From Cannabis sativa (Eukaryota; Streptophyta; Magnoliopsida; Rosales; Cannabaceae): a stretch of DNA of 64,000 bases. Below are positions 9,674-19,721 of this stretch, piece after piece (the stretch's first letter is position 1; each line of letters starts with the position of its first letter). The notes beneath the pieces were generated by a model. The model ran no database searches. It saw only the letters and a list, made by a program, of their open reading frames with translations, and was not told where the DNA came from. The position numbers and the translations under genes were made by a program. Location of the stretch: contig NC_083604.1 of the NCBI RefSeq assembly GCF_029168945.1, positions 29,011,686-29,075,685 on the forward strand, read 5' to 3'.

Positions 9674-12384
9674 TCAAATAGCTGGAGTCCCAGGCTCTGG
9701 ATTTGGTTCTTCAGAGCCGACTGGAGCAGGAGGATCTGTTGTTTGAGCAGGAGAAGCATCATCAGCCTGGTCAGAAGCTTGGCTAGAAGTTGAAGCAGCC
9801 ACCTCTTTCCCACCATAGGCAAGTTGGGCCGCGCAGTACTCGAGGTACATGTCCTTGGCATCACCCAAGTAGTCGAAGTTGGCCTGGGGATTAGCCTTCC
9901 AAAAATCAAAGAAGAGCTCGAGGCCGAAAGTCTCCAAAGCATCGACTTTCTCCTCAAGCAGTCCGCCTCGGTCGCCTGAGCGTCCTTATCATCCTTCAGC
10001 CGAAGAAGGACCTGCCGCAGAGAAGTCCTCTCATCCTGAAGACGCTCAACTTCAGCAGATAAGGTCTCGATGGTTTCCTCAAAGCGATCAGCAGCCTCGA
10101 GGTCCTTTGTCAGCACGGTGACCTTCTTCACAGTGGCAAACAACTTCTTGTTGGCCTCACCCAACTCATGGCGAACAGCTGCAGTCTCCGCCCTGGCCTC
10201 CTCAGCTTCCTTCTTGGCCAAGTCCGCCTCCGCCCTCAAGGTGTCGGACAGAGCCGTACTCCTTGAAGTAGCGGATTTAGCCCGGGAGTAGGTATAAGCC
10301 AACTTCAAACCGGCCTGCATAAAGGAAAAAGTCAGCATATGGAGCTAAGTATGAAAAGCCAAAAGGGAAATGTCGAAAAGAAAAGACTAACCCTGGTAAG
10401 CTCCTTCAAGACTCCGCCCACCAACACATCCAGAGATGAGTCGTCAGCACCAGCCAGCTGCTCACCGACCTCAGGAACCAGCCGGTTCATGTAGTGAGCC
10501 ATCACCTCCTTGCCCTTCTTGGCCTCAGGCAGCACGGGCATGGTGGAGTTGGTGCCAGAACCCGCTCAGGAATCCTCCTGACCAGCTCGGACCCAGATGT
10601 TGGTGGCCCAGACTCCTTAGACTTGGCAGACTTGGGAGTGGAAGGATTTGCAGTAGTCAACTCCTCAGAAAGGTCAATGACCTCTCTAGAAGGCCTCTTC
10701 TCTGAAGACCCCTCTCCGCCCTTAGACTTCTTGGCGGAGGGGAGGCGCTAGAGCTTCCGCTCATCCTCTTCCTTAAGGCGTCCATCATCTGCCAAGACAT
10801 GTCTGCACAGAGCAAAAAAATCGTGGTTAGCAAAAACCAGCAAAAAATACAAAGTATGAAAGTCAAGAAGCTGAAAAAGAAGTAAAGCGCGGAGTGACTG
10901 CCCGCCCAGAAAGTCAAAAGTCCAGCATCACTTGATATCTCAGCCATAACGGCCTTCCCTTTTCCAGCATAAGGATGGGATGGCTGAACAGGTGAAATGG
11001 GCTCCCTTATGCGAATGGCATGTTCAACGGGCTTGGGCGTGGCCAGGAGTTTCTTCTTCCTCCTCAAAGGAGCCACCTGCTCAACCTCAGCCTCAGGCTT
11101 AGCTTCATCTTCAGGATTCATGGACTCCTGAGCATACTGCTTTGCCCGAGCACCTCCCTTCAACTTAGCTTCACGCTTCAGTTGAATGAGCTCATCCTCC
11201 TTATTAGCTCGTTCAGGCCGGGCAGCAGCAGATTTCCCCTTCTTCCGCGTCACGGACTTAGAAGAAAAGTCCTCTAGGTAAAGCCCGTACTGCACCAGAT
11301 TTTCATCGGAGGTCAACTGGATGATATCCCTGTCTTCTGTCGGTAATCGGGCAAGTTTTTGAGCCCTATCCCTAAGGGTAAGGGTGAGGGGAGAATGGTG
11401 ATATGTCGGAATCTGCTGAAACCGAGTCCGGGTGATGTTCGGATCCTTCACCATGAGGTACTCATCAACAAAACGCCCTATTTTGCTGATGGCCTTGTGG
11501 TCCATCCCGCTCAACCAATTGAAGCCTTGCTGAGAGAAGTAAAAATACCCTGACCTGCCTTGCTTGGGGGTAGACTTCAGGTCGAAGAACCAAGCGACTT
11601 CGAGGGGAGAAGGAGCGCCCCACCCCTGGGAAGCGCAGAGGACGAAGAGAGCGGACAAATACTTAATGCCCTTGGGAGTAATCTGAGCCGGGCAGAGGCC
11701 GAAGAAGTCCGTCACATCCCAGAAGTACTTGTGCAAGGGCATCACCGCCCCTTGCTGGCCGTGAGCCCCCGACCAGGCACACATCCCCTTATCAAGATTT
11801 GTAGCGCAATTGTCGTGGGCGAGAATGTAGCAGTCCAGCTCGCCCAGGTATCCGTCCTGGTCGAGAGTGTAGAGGCGTGCCTCCGAAATCTTGGACGGAG
11901 GACTCACCCAACTGGCGCCGAAGGCACCCTGCATCCTATGAGGAACCGCCTCAGCAAGCTCCTCAGTGATGTAATCAACGCCCGCAACCAGGATGTCCCC
12001 GTCAGCATCAACTGGTTGCCCAACCTCATTGTACTCCCCATAGTTAGGGGGTTCAATCTCTTCCTCTCCCTCAGCAGCGGGAGGGCTGCCCGGACGCGCC
12101 TCGTCCAGCTCCTCAATCTCCTGGACTTCAGCGTCCCCCTCACGGTCTTCCTCCATTGAGACCGCCAAATCCTATTCGGCGTCAGGCAGAGTGGCAAACT
12201 GAGCCACCTGGGGGTCAGAAGCATCAGCCAGACGCGTAGTTTTCTTCGTACGAGCCATCATTCTATGGCTGGGTACGGAATCAGAAGGAGAATTAGCACA
12301 AAGATGAGGGTGGACTTCATGCAGAAGTTGAAGCAGCTTCTGGTCAATTTGATGCTCGGGCTCCCAAGACTCACCTAGGTTCAT
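9674..12384 (-). pseudogene. Antisense accessory gene of the Tat element (Transposase_28-like)
   Basis: This gene runs opposite to gag and pol. The first coding exon (about 12384 or 12259 down to 10936) encodes an acidic stretch, then a globular block with PHRMQGAFGASWVSPP, LHKYFWDVTDFFGLCPAQI and GWGAPSPLEVAWFFDLKS. This resembles the 'putative gypsy type transposon' domain found antisense in Grande-type elements. Two introns are visible: 10935-10803 (donor GTGATG, acceptor GTGCAG) and 10391-10315 (donor GTTAGT, acceptor ATGCAG). The last exon is a long coiled coil (about 10300-9960, rich in E, K, A and heptad leucines) ending FGLELFFDFWKAN and a proline-rich tail. A TAG near 12172 and at least one frameshift in the middle exon break it. 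Function is unknown; nuclear or particle roles are not shown. Confidence 0.75.
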
Positions 12385-13206
12385 CTACAAAAGACAACAC
12401 GCAAGATGAGTGTTGGACGGAGTATCAAGCGAAAAAACAAGCAAGTATGCCGACCAAGAATACCCAACAGATTAAAGAACGATCATGTTCAGAGAAAAGT
12501 CTAAACTCAAGAAGTTGGAAAGTTTTTCTTGAGTTAGGGCAAAAAAGTTCATGAAGCTTGAAAAAAGCAGAATGGAAAAACAGACGCAATGCAGTTCTAA
12601 AACAAGCCTTACGGCTGAAAGCTAACGCAAGGACATGGAAAAGAAGAGTCACAGAAGTTTCAAACCCTAGGGTTTCTTATAGTGTTCTTTCTACAGAAAA
12701 GTTACATTCAAAGCACAAGCATGCAAAGGAAAAACATAAAGGGAATCACAAACTTACTCAAAGATTCAAGTGTCCGAGTTCAAGCAAGCCAGGAATCGTC
12801 TGTAAACTCTTCAGCAACTTTGAAGCCTGAAAACTCTTTCTTTTTGCTCTGAAGTTTGCTTAACAACGAAGGGTGATGAAATGAGGTAATGTGCCAGTAC
12901 TCCAAGTATTTATAGGCAAAAGGGTGTACATAAAGGAACCTTAGACGCCTCGAGTTCCCGCCTTGAAAGCAAATATGGGAAATCAAAATAATCGAGTGCA
13001 ACCGTCAGCCGTGGAGAGAGAAATTGGGATTTTCAAAATATTAATTGTCAGAGCATTAATTAGCCGAAAACCGAAGGGATGCCCAGTCAGCTTCACATCG
13101 AGTCTCGAACGGTCATGCTCGACATGTGTCCCCTTCCAAAGGTAGAGCCAGCTCGAAATAAGTCTATACGCAACCTCAGAGGTCCCGCACAGACTTGGGG
13201 GACAAA
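12385..13206. other. Leader of the antisense gene and 3' untranslated zone of the Tat element
   Basis: The stretch carries the TATA box and predicted leader of the antisense gene. At 13193-13206 lies ACTTGGGGGACAAA, the polypurine tract that primes plus-strand synthesis, directly before the 3' LTR. No further coding frame is seen. Confidence 0.65.
12907..12915 (-). promoter_or_regulatory. TATA box for the antisense gene
   Basis: On the minus strand the sequence reads CTATAAATACTTGG, a strong plant TATA box. It lies upstream of a C/T-rich leader and a consensus splice donor GTAAGT at about 12757-12752. Together these predict a transcript starting near 12880, a 5' untranslated exon, and an intron in front of the coding exon at 12384. 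This is inferred from motifs only. Confidence 0.6.
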
Positions 13207-13904
13207 TGTTATCCCAAAATTGGCCGTCTGACGTGGCATCACAAGAATGGTGACACGTGGTATCTACTTAGAGCACCTGGTCGGATCAACATGTCGAGCA
13301 GGATGCCTTGCTGGCATGTCCATAATGGAATACTCAACAAGCCGTGCAGAATGAGCAACACTTAGCGAATTCAACCAAGCACTTCGTGAGTCACCAGCTC
13401 AATCCCTATAACTCAGGGATCAACTTGCGTGGATGTGGCATACACACGATTCCACTATCAATGTATCCAGCCTCAATCCCACGATCCTAGCATTCAGCAT
13501 TGATCACACGATCTTTCTGTTTATGCGCTTTGTAACGAGAGAGGAAACTCTTCCTCCTCAATTTTCCTGCCCTATAAATAGTGAGGAATGTTCACTTGGC
13601 AGGGGATCGGATCGAAAAACTGTAAACAGAGATTATACGCCGAAACGCTATAAGATAAGGCTATCTAAGAATTATATATTCAGAGATATTATTGTAAGAG
13701 CTATAAGAAAAGGAGTCTTCTTCCTTATTCTTAAGTCAATACAACTAACGAGGATTAGGCTATTACCGAACTGCTCGGGGCTGAACCTCTATAAAATTTC
13801 TGTGTCTTATTATTATTATTGCTTTACTACGTATTCATATTACGACATATCGTTTATCGCTTATCAAAAAGACTCATTCTTGTTGGCTAAAAGCGAAGTC
13901 AACA
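13207..13904 (+). repeat. 3' LTR of the Tat element
   Basis: This 698-bp LTR begins TGTTATCCC after the polypurine tract and ends AAGTCAACA. Its last 167 bp match the 5' remnant at 2686-2852. It contains the TATA box listed separately and the ATTATTATTATTGC stretch near the end. CACTA-1 sequence resumes directly after it. Confidence 0.9.
13573..13580 (+). promoter_or_regulatory. TATA box in the Tat LTR
   Basis: CCCTATAAATAGTGAGG is a canonical plant TATA context in the middle of the LTR, which would start the sense transcript in the U3/R region. The matching part of the 5' LTR is deleted, so this element could not drive its own genomic RNA. Confidence 0.65.
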
Positions 13905-14064
13905 TTTAGTTTACTAATAATGTGTTAATACAAATGATGTTTAGTGAGTAAGTATGATGTTTAGTTTACTAATAATGTGTTAATACAAATGATGTCTAGT
14001 GAGTAAGTATGATGTTTTCAGTGATGTTTCCTACTAAACGATTTAATTTGTGTATCTCTTGCAG

Positions 14065-15280
14065 ATGACAAATCAAAAAGATGCAAATAAGCCAAAAGGA
14101 CGAGGCATGACAAAAAAGAATGACATCAACAATCTGAAAGCTCAAGGACGCAAGACAAAACTAGAGTGGAATGAGAAAGGAGAACCTATAGGAACAGCAT
14201 ATGCAGATATGCAATCATGGATTGGGGTTAAAGCAAGATCTACAATCCCTCTAAATTATGATGATTGGAGACATGTAGATTCGAAACTCAAGGAGAAAAT
14301 ATGGAAAAACACATACGTAAGACTTAAATTTTGTATGTATATATTTCAACACATTTAATTCCACATTGTTAATGGGTACTAATAAATTCTTTTTGTGATT
14401 TTAGGATGCTTTCGAGCTTCCAGAAACGTATAAGCCTAAACTACTATCAGATGCGGGGAAAATGATGAAAAGTTTCAAGAAGCTCCTGACCCGAACGATT
14501 ATCCTCCCGATTGCTAAAAGTGGTAGGATAGAAGAACTTCGTGCTACTCCAGAGAAGTATCCAGAACTTAACAATGAAGAATGGAATGACTTTGTTCTAA
14601 CTCGTCTTACCCCTGAATTTCTGGTACAATTCCACTTAATAATCTTTGTTGATAGTTTATTTTATGAAATTGTTTCTAATTTTGATTATATTGTGTAGGC
14701 TTTGAGTGAAGCGCAAGTCCCCAGAGCCAACATGAATCTATCTCATCATCGTTCATCTCGTAGAGGCATGCCCAACGTCGAACAAGATTTGGTAAGTAGT
14801 TTGTATCACTTCTTTTACAATGTTAAGTTTTAATCACGCCAACAGAATTTAATCTAGTTTTTATATATAGAAAAAAGAACTCGGTGTTGACAATGTTGAG
14901 AGATACCAACTCTGGATGAGAGCACAGACAAAGAAAAATACTTTGATCGCAAAATATGACAAGGAAATTGAGCAGAAAATAGTAAGTATGTCAATTATGG
15001 TAAGAATAAACAATAATAATATGTAAGTTACTAACTTCGTCATTGGTTTGTTTCATAGAATTAATTAAAAGAGAAAGTTAGTACTGGTGAAATCGAAGCT
15101 AAGGGTCGGAATGATATCTTAACGCAAGCTTTAGGCACACCTGAGCACCGAGGTCGTACTAGAGCTGCTGGGTATGATGTTTCTTTAATTGAGTCATATT
15201 ACTTCTTTTTATATATATTTAGAGTCTAACTAAGTTGGTACATTATGTTGCAGGTAATTTGCCAAGATTTCTACCGTGTT
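14065..15280 (+). pseudogene. CACTA-1 second gene (Transposase_24 type), five exons then broken
   Basis: Exons read by eye: 14065-14310 (MTNQKDANKPKGRG, then IGVKARSTIPLNYDDWRHV), 14405-14620 (DAFELPETYKPKLL, then EWNDFVLTRLTPEF), about 14699-14791 (SEAQVPRANMNLSHHRSSRRG), 14871-14981 (ERYQLWMRAQTKKN) and 15059-15170 (EIEAKGRNDILTQALGTPEHRGRTR). Each has GT and AG borders. This is the plant Ptta/En/Spm or Transposase_24 family, the DNA-binding accessory protein of CACTA elements. Its counterpart in CACTA-2 is at 32903-34587, where the protein is fused to a Ulp1 domain. A TAA at 15062 interrupts exon 5, and Gypsy-2 sequence begins near 15281, removing the 3' half. Confidence 0.8.
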
Positions 15281-15872
15281 TAAGTCTATGGAAATATCTT
15301 CCCATTTCCACTCCGGTGTATTCAATGGTTGCAGCAGCCCTGCCGGCCTCTGATGTTCAGCTTTTACTTGCTGACAAGTTAAACACATAGCAACATGCTC
15401 AGCAATATCATTCTTCATGCCTAGCCACCAAAACATGGCTTTGAGATCTTGATACATCTTTGTTGATCCTAGATGAACTGAGTAAGTAGTCGTATGAGAC
15501 TCATTCATGATCTCTCTTTTAAGATCATCATCCATAGGCACACAAACACGATTCATCCACTGTAAAGTCACTAGTCTTCCTAGTCGAAACTCTATCTCGA
15601 GATTTGACTAGTTCTGGATATTTCCGTTGTGCTTCTCTAATTCACTCCAAAAGTGTAGATTGCAGGGTAATATTAGCCAATTTCCCCGCAACCAACTCAA
15701 TTTTAGCTCGGGTCACTTCATTTGCTAACTGCTGGGAGATCTGGTTCACTGTATTTATCTGACTCTGGCCTTTTCTACTCAGGGCATCGCCAACAACGTC
15801 GGCCTTCCCAAGGTGATAAAGGATCTCACAGTCATAATCCTTCACTAACTATAGCCAACGTCTCTGTCTCAT
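15281..15872 (-). pseudogene. pol: Gypsy-2 RNase H end and integrase fragment
   Basis: In minus-strand order: [19 protein letters not shown] and DALSRKG (end of RNase H, preceded by a TAG after RRWL), then VCVPMDDDLKREIMNESH, then the HHCC finger ([27 protein letters not shown]) and EWKWEDISID. The alignment to the family stops at about 15281, just at the first catalytic aspartate of the integrase core. Confidence 0.85.
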
Positions 15873-16200
15873 CACTACAAGAAAAATCCCCTTTTAAGTC
15901 CATCAATATTGGACTAGATAAAGTTTTGGAGTCCCTTTTGTGTTGGACACTATAGCCTGGGACATAAAAGGGGTGTTTTTTTAGTCCAACATTATTGGAC
16001 TAGAAAAACATTTCTAGTCCAACAATATTGGACTAGAAAAATATTTCTAGTCCAACATTATTGGACTTAAAAAGCAATCCCATAACATGAAACTTAATTG
16101 TTGGACTAGAAAAATATTTCTAGTCCAACAATGTTGGACTTGAAAGGCGATCTCACACTATAAACCCCTTTCTAGTCCAGCTAAATTGGACTTGAAAGTA
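15873..16200 (+). repeat. CACTA-2 left terminus and subterminal palindromes
   Basis: After the terminal CACTACAAGAAAA come about five copies of a palindrome close to AGTCCAACAATATTGGACT, with centres at roughly 15908, 15992, 16028, 16057 and 16124 (some half-sites). They are separated by AAAAATATTTCT-type spacers that are themselves near-palindromic. Subterminal repeats of this kind bind the CACTA accessory protein in known families. Confidence 0.85.
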
Positions 16201-16525
16201 GATTTTTTGTTTTTTTTTTTAAAATAAATGCTGCAAAATTAATTTTATTTCTTTATTTTTATATTATATTATAAATAATTATTTATATTATATAATATAT
16301 TTTTTTTCCAACAAACTATTTATAAATAACGTTTAATACACATAAAAAAGTGTAAATATATATATAAAAAAATTAACTATCATAGATATCACAAAGTTTA
16401 TAATATTTGATAAAGATATATACATAACGAAATTAATGAATATTGAATTAAAAAAAAAGAATATATCTTTAACTGGTATTGTAACTAAATATTTGTCATG
16501 AATAAATTTTATTTAAAAAAATTAA

Positions 16526-17884
16526 CTAATGACCCATAATGCGATGACTCTGCAAGTGTGGAAGCATATATGTCGCCCACTCTTCTCTCATCTCGTCAAT
16601 CATAGCTTTTGGATATGGCTTTTTGTCTATTAGCTACAAAATATAAAAGAAAAATAAATTAATTATATAATAAATATAAATAAAACATAAATTTATATTT
16701 GATAATTATTTTATAAATATTTATGTACCTCTTTCTTAATATAGTCACGTCGATTAGGCGATTGAACTAGTTCTTTTATCATCCTCATAACATAATAGCC
16801 ACACTCTATATTACTTGGTTGATGAGGACACTACAATAATTTATAATTTAAATAAATACATTAATAATTTATTAAAATCTTAAATTATTATTGAAATTTA
16901 CATATACTTACTACGAGTTCCTTGATACTTAAGTTTTTTGGGATCTCCATGCTCCTTCTCATTAAGTATGTGTCATATGCTTCCTTGATCGTTTTTAGAA
17001 TGATAGGACGATTTGTTATGGGTGCATTAAGAGGGTCTAAGTAATATACGTGGTATGCTTGTGGTACCAATATAGCACACACCCAATGCTTCCTATAAGA
17101 AAAATAAATTATGTATATTGAACATATATTATACTATCATGCTCATAATATATATATATACTTATTAATTAAACTTACCCATGATTCCAAGGAACAACCA
17201 TGAATTGTTGTTGGTTGACAAGTGAAAAAAAAATTTCCACCAAGAAACTAACTCGGTCGTCATGCTTAGTTGTCAAAATTGCAACTTGATTTGGATTTAC
17301 AAACATCCACAAGTGTTGTCTATTGTTATTGACAAGCCAAGTATATAAATAACTACATAAGAAAATAATATTCAAATATAGTTGGCTAATTTTATTTGTC
17401 AAATTAAATAAATAAACATAAATAGATTAAGTTTGATCTATGATACCTTAAGTAGCAGCAAATCACACCCTGCCCTATTTTATTCTCTGCAAGAAACTCA
17501 AATATGTCATCCTTTTCTATGAAAAATCCCGTCATATCTTCGTGAAATATAGCGTTTGAGATTATCACATCTGCAACTTCTCCTTTAGGCCATGTTGATA
17601 CAATTTCATAAATTGCTCTCAAATTGTGTGGTAAAAGTTCTGGTTGGATATTCTGTGTAAGAGATCCTTTCTTTGGACGTTTTTCTCGTGATTGAATTTG
17701 AGTTTTAGGTTGTGTCATAGAACGTTTTGATTTACTTTTCTTTGTTTGATTTGGGTTGCTTAGTAAAAGTTCCTGTAAAGCATGACAAAGATTATTTTAT
17801 TAGTACATATATTTAGTAAAGTATTGAATGTAATATAAGTATAAGTTTACCTCGTCAGTCCAATCATCATATATGATCAAGTTC
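16526..17884 (-). CDS. CACTA-2 Ulp1-type cysteine peptidase half of the gene
   Basis: Exons in minus order: 17884-17852 (IYDDWTDE), about 17771-17451 (ELLLSNPNQTKK, then WPKGEVADVIIS, ending IGQGVICCYLR), about 17345-17179 (LWMFVNPNQVAIL, then FMVVPWNHG), 17095-16900 (HWVCAILVPQAYHVYYLDPL), 16832-16730 (HQPSNIECGYYVMRMIKEL) and 16634-16526 (PYPKAMIDEMREEW, stop TAG). The peptidase C48 triad is complete: His before W in HWV, Asp in YYLDPL, and Gln and Cys in HQPSNIEC. Such enzymes cleave SUMO or SUMO-like tags; the role in CACTA elements is not established. The first exon is cut by the Tekay array but rejoins in frame with 32903 onward (WPKN then LIIYDDW). Exon limits are approximate. Confidence 0.78.
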
Positions 17885-19685
17885 TGTAACGCCCTGTCCA
17901 ACAGGGACGCCACGTGTGTGCACTTTATTTAAAATACCAATAATTATATAAGATGTAATTATACTAAAAGTGTGGGTAATTAAAATTTTGATAGTTAAAA
18001 CTCAACCTTAAAATTGTTTAACAAAAGATAAGTAACATGATTTATGGGGTCCCCCTGTTTTCAAAATATTTACAAACTGGTTTCAAAGTATTTTACAACA
18101 TAAACTTTATATTTTCCAAAATACAATCAAAATAGAGCATCCTGTAAACTGTATGTACATTGCTGCTGTGACCATAACTCATGGTTGCTCGACTTTAGCT
18201 TTTCCTCTACCTGCACCATAAAGCACCAGTGAGTCACAGAGACTCAGCAAGAAAGTGATCAAAACAATAATTGAAAGAAAAATGATTATCCACTTAATCT
18301 CATGCCATTATGTTTACTCACTATTCGATAATAACAAGCATTTTCTTAAACATCATACATTCCTGGTACTTAATAAAGTACCACTTTTACCACTCGTTAC
18401 ATACGAGCTGAATATGTCACTATCGTTGCCCGATAACGCAAACGATAAGTAAGAAACCTAACCGCGGTTTCAAGAGTAATTACTCATAACGGTAATAACC
18501 GTTTCCAACCCTAGGTAATAACCTAGGCTTAATAAGCTTTAATCAACATCATGATAATAATCAGGATCACCTCCATTCATTCATTGATTTTTAACCACAT
18601 ACGGTGCTTACCACTTTTCTTACCTTAATTCAGAAGTCAAGAATATGACCGACCTGGGTGGAAAAACAAGCTAGGCAATCCCGGTCCTATGTCACGACAA
18701 TTGAGAAACACAAATAAATACCTTAACATAATATTCCGGATTAAAACCCTAATTCTAAACCGATTAGACTTAGCCTTCACCATCAATATAATAATTCAAA
18801 TAACTCAAAATTATTCAAAGGCAGATACTAGGTTCAACCCCGAGCTAAACACGGATCAGAGAAAAACCCGAGAATTGTTCCCCGTCAGAATCGGCCGACC
18901 GGCTCGATACAGAACCAACCCGGCCGACGGCTGTCGCTGCAGAACAATTCTGGTTTTTCTCCTCCAGCTCGAACCAAAACCAAATCATACCTAAGAACCT
19001 ACCCTAACTTCAGCTTATACCCCAGCTCTGAATAAATGAAAACCCTCACCAAAACCTAATCTAAACTCATGGAAACCAACCAAGAAAAGAGTAGAAACCT
19101 TACCTCCACTTAGCTAGCTCCTAGGGTTAGGATTAGCTCAAGAATTTGAAGAAAAAGAAGTGAGTTTTTCCCCGGTTCCACCGCTACAAGTGATCGGCGA
19201 AGGAGAAGAAGAGAAAAGCTTGGAGTTGTTGTTTTTTTTTTTGAAAAAAAATGATTCCTTGCCTTGGAAGGCAACTTCTTTAAATAAGGGTTTTTTTTTT
19301 TTTTTCCTTTGCAGCCACAAAATAAATAAGTAAAGAAAAGAGATTGCCAAAAATAAAATGACTAAACTATCCCTCAAAATAACCTAAACTTAAATTATAA
19401 CCTAGGGGCATTTTGGTAATTTTACTAATTCCCCAATCCGACATTCTAATAAAATTCTAACTTAATCCGGGATATTCTCCAAAATAATTCTTTCATTTAA
19501 TGTCGTGACATTGCTAACCACATAGCTAAAATTCCACAATTGCCGGGCCCAAAATAACGTATTTCATTAAATAATTTCTCAAAAATTCATCTAAGTAAGA
19601 TCATAATCCTACTTCATTTTCCAAGTAATTACATATTTAATAAAATATGTCCATTTAAATATTATTTATTTTCTGGGATATTACA
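17885..19685 (-). repeat. Tekay array LTR A (3' LTR)
   Basis: This 1801-bp LTR has ends TGTAACGCC and ATTACA as written on the plus strand. It lacks a roughly 17-bp segment containing GGGCTGCCTGCGG that LTRs B and C have near 24751 and 31370. Long poly-T tracts near 19230 and 19300 differ in length between the three LTRs. Just outside its inner end, at 19686-19700, is the polypurine tract (minus strand AAGTGGGGGATAGT). Confidence 0.92.
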
Positions 19686-19721
19686 ACTATCCCCCACTTA
19701 TAGGAATTTCGTCCTCAAAAT

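Larger units (their letters stand above)
2686..13904 (+). mobile_element. Tat-lineage Ty3/Gypsy retrotransposon with truncated 5' LTR
   Basis: The order is LTR remnant, gag, protease, RT, RNase H, second (archaeal-type) RNase H, integrase, long 3' spacer with an antisense gene, polypurine tract and LTR. The extra RNase H after the first one and the antisense gene are marks of the Tat lineage (Retand and Grande type). The left LTR keeps only its last 167 bp, and the DUF4218 and DUF4216 parts of the CACTA-1 host gene are missing between the two flanks, so a deletion has removed the 5' junction. Target duplications can therefore not be tested. All sense genes carry stops or frameshifts. Confidence 0.9.
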
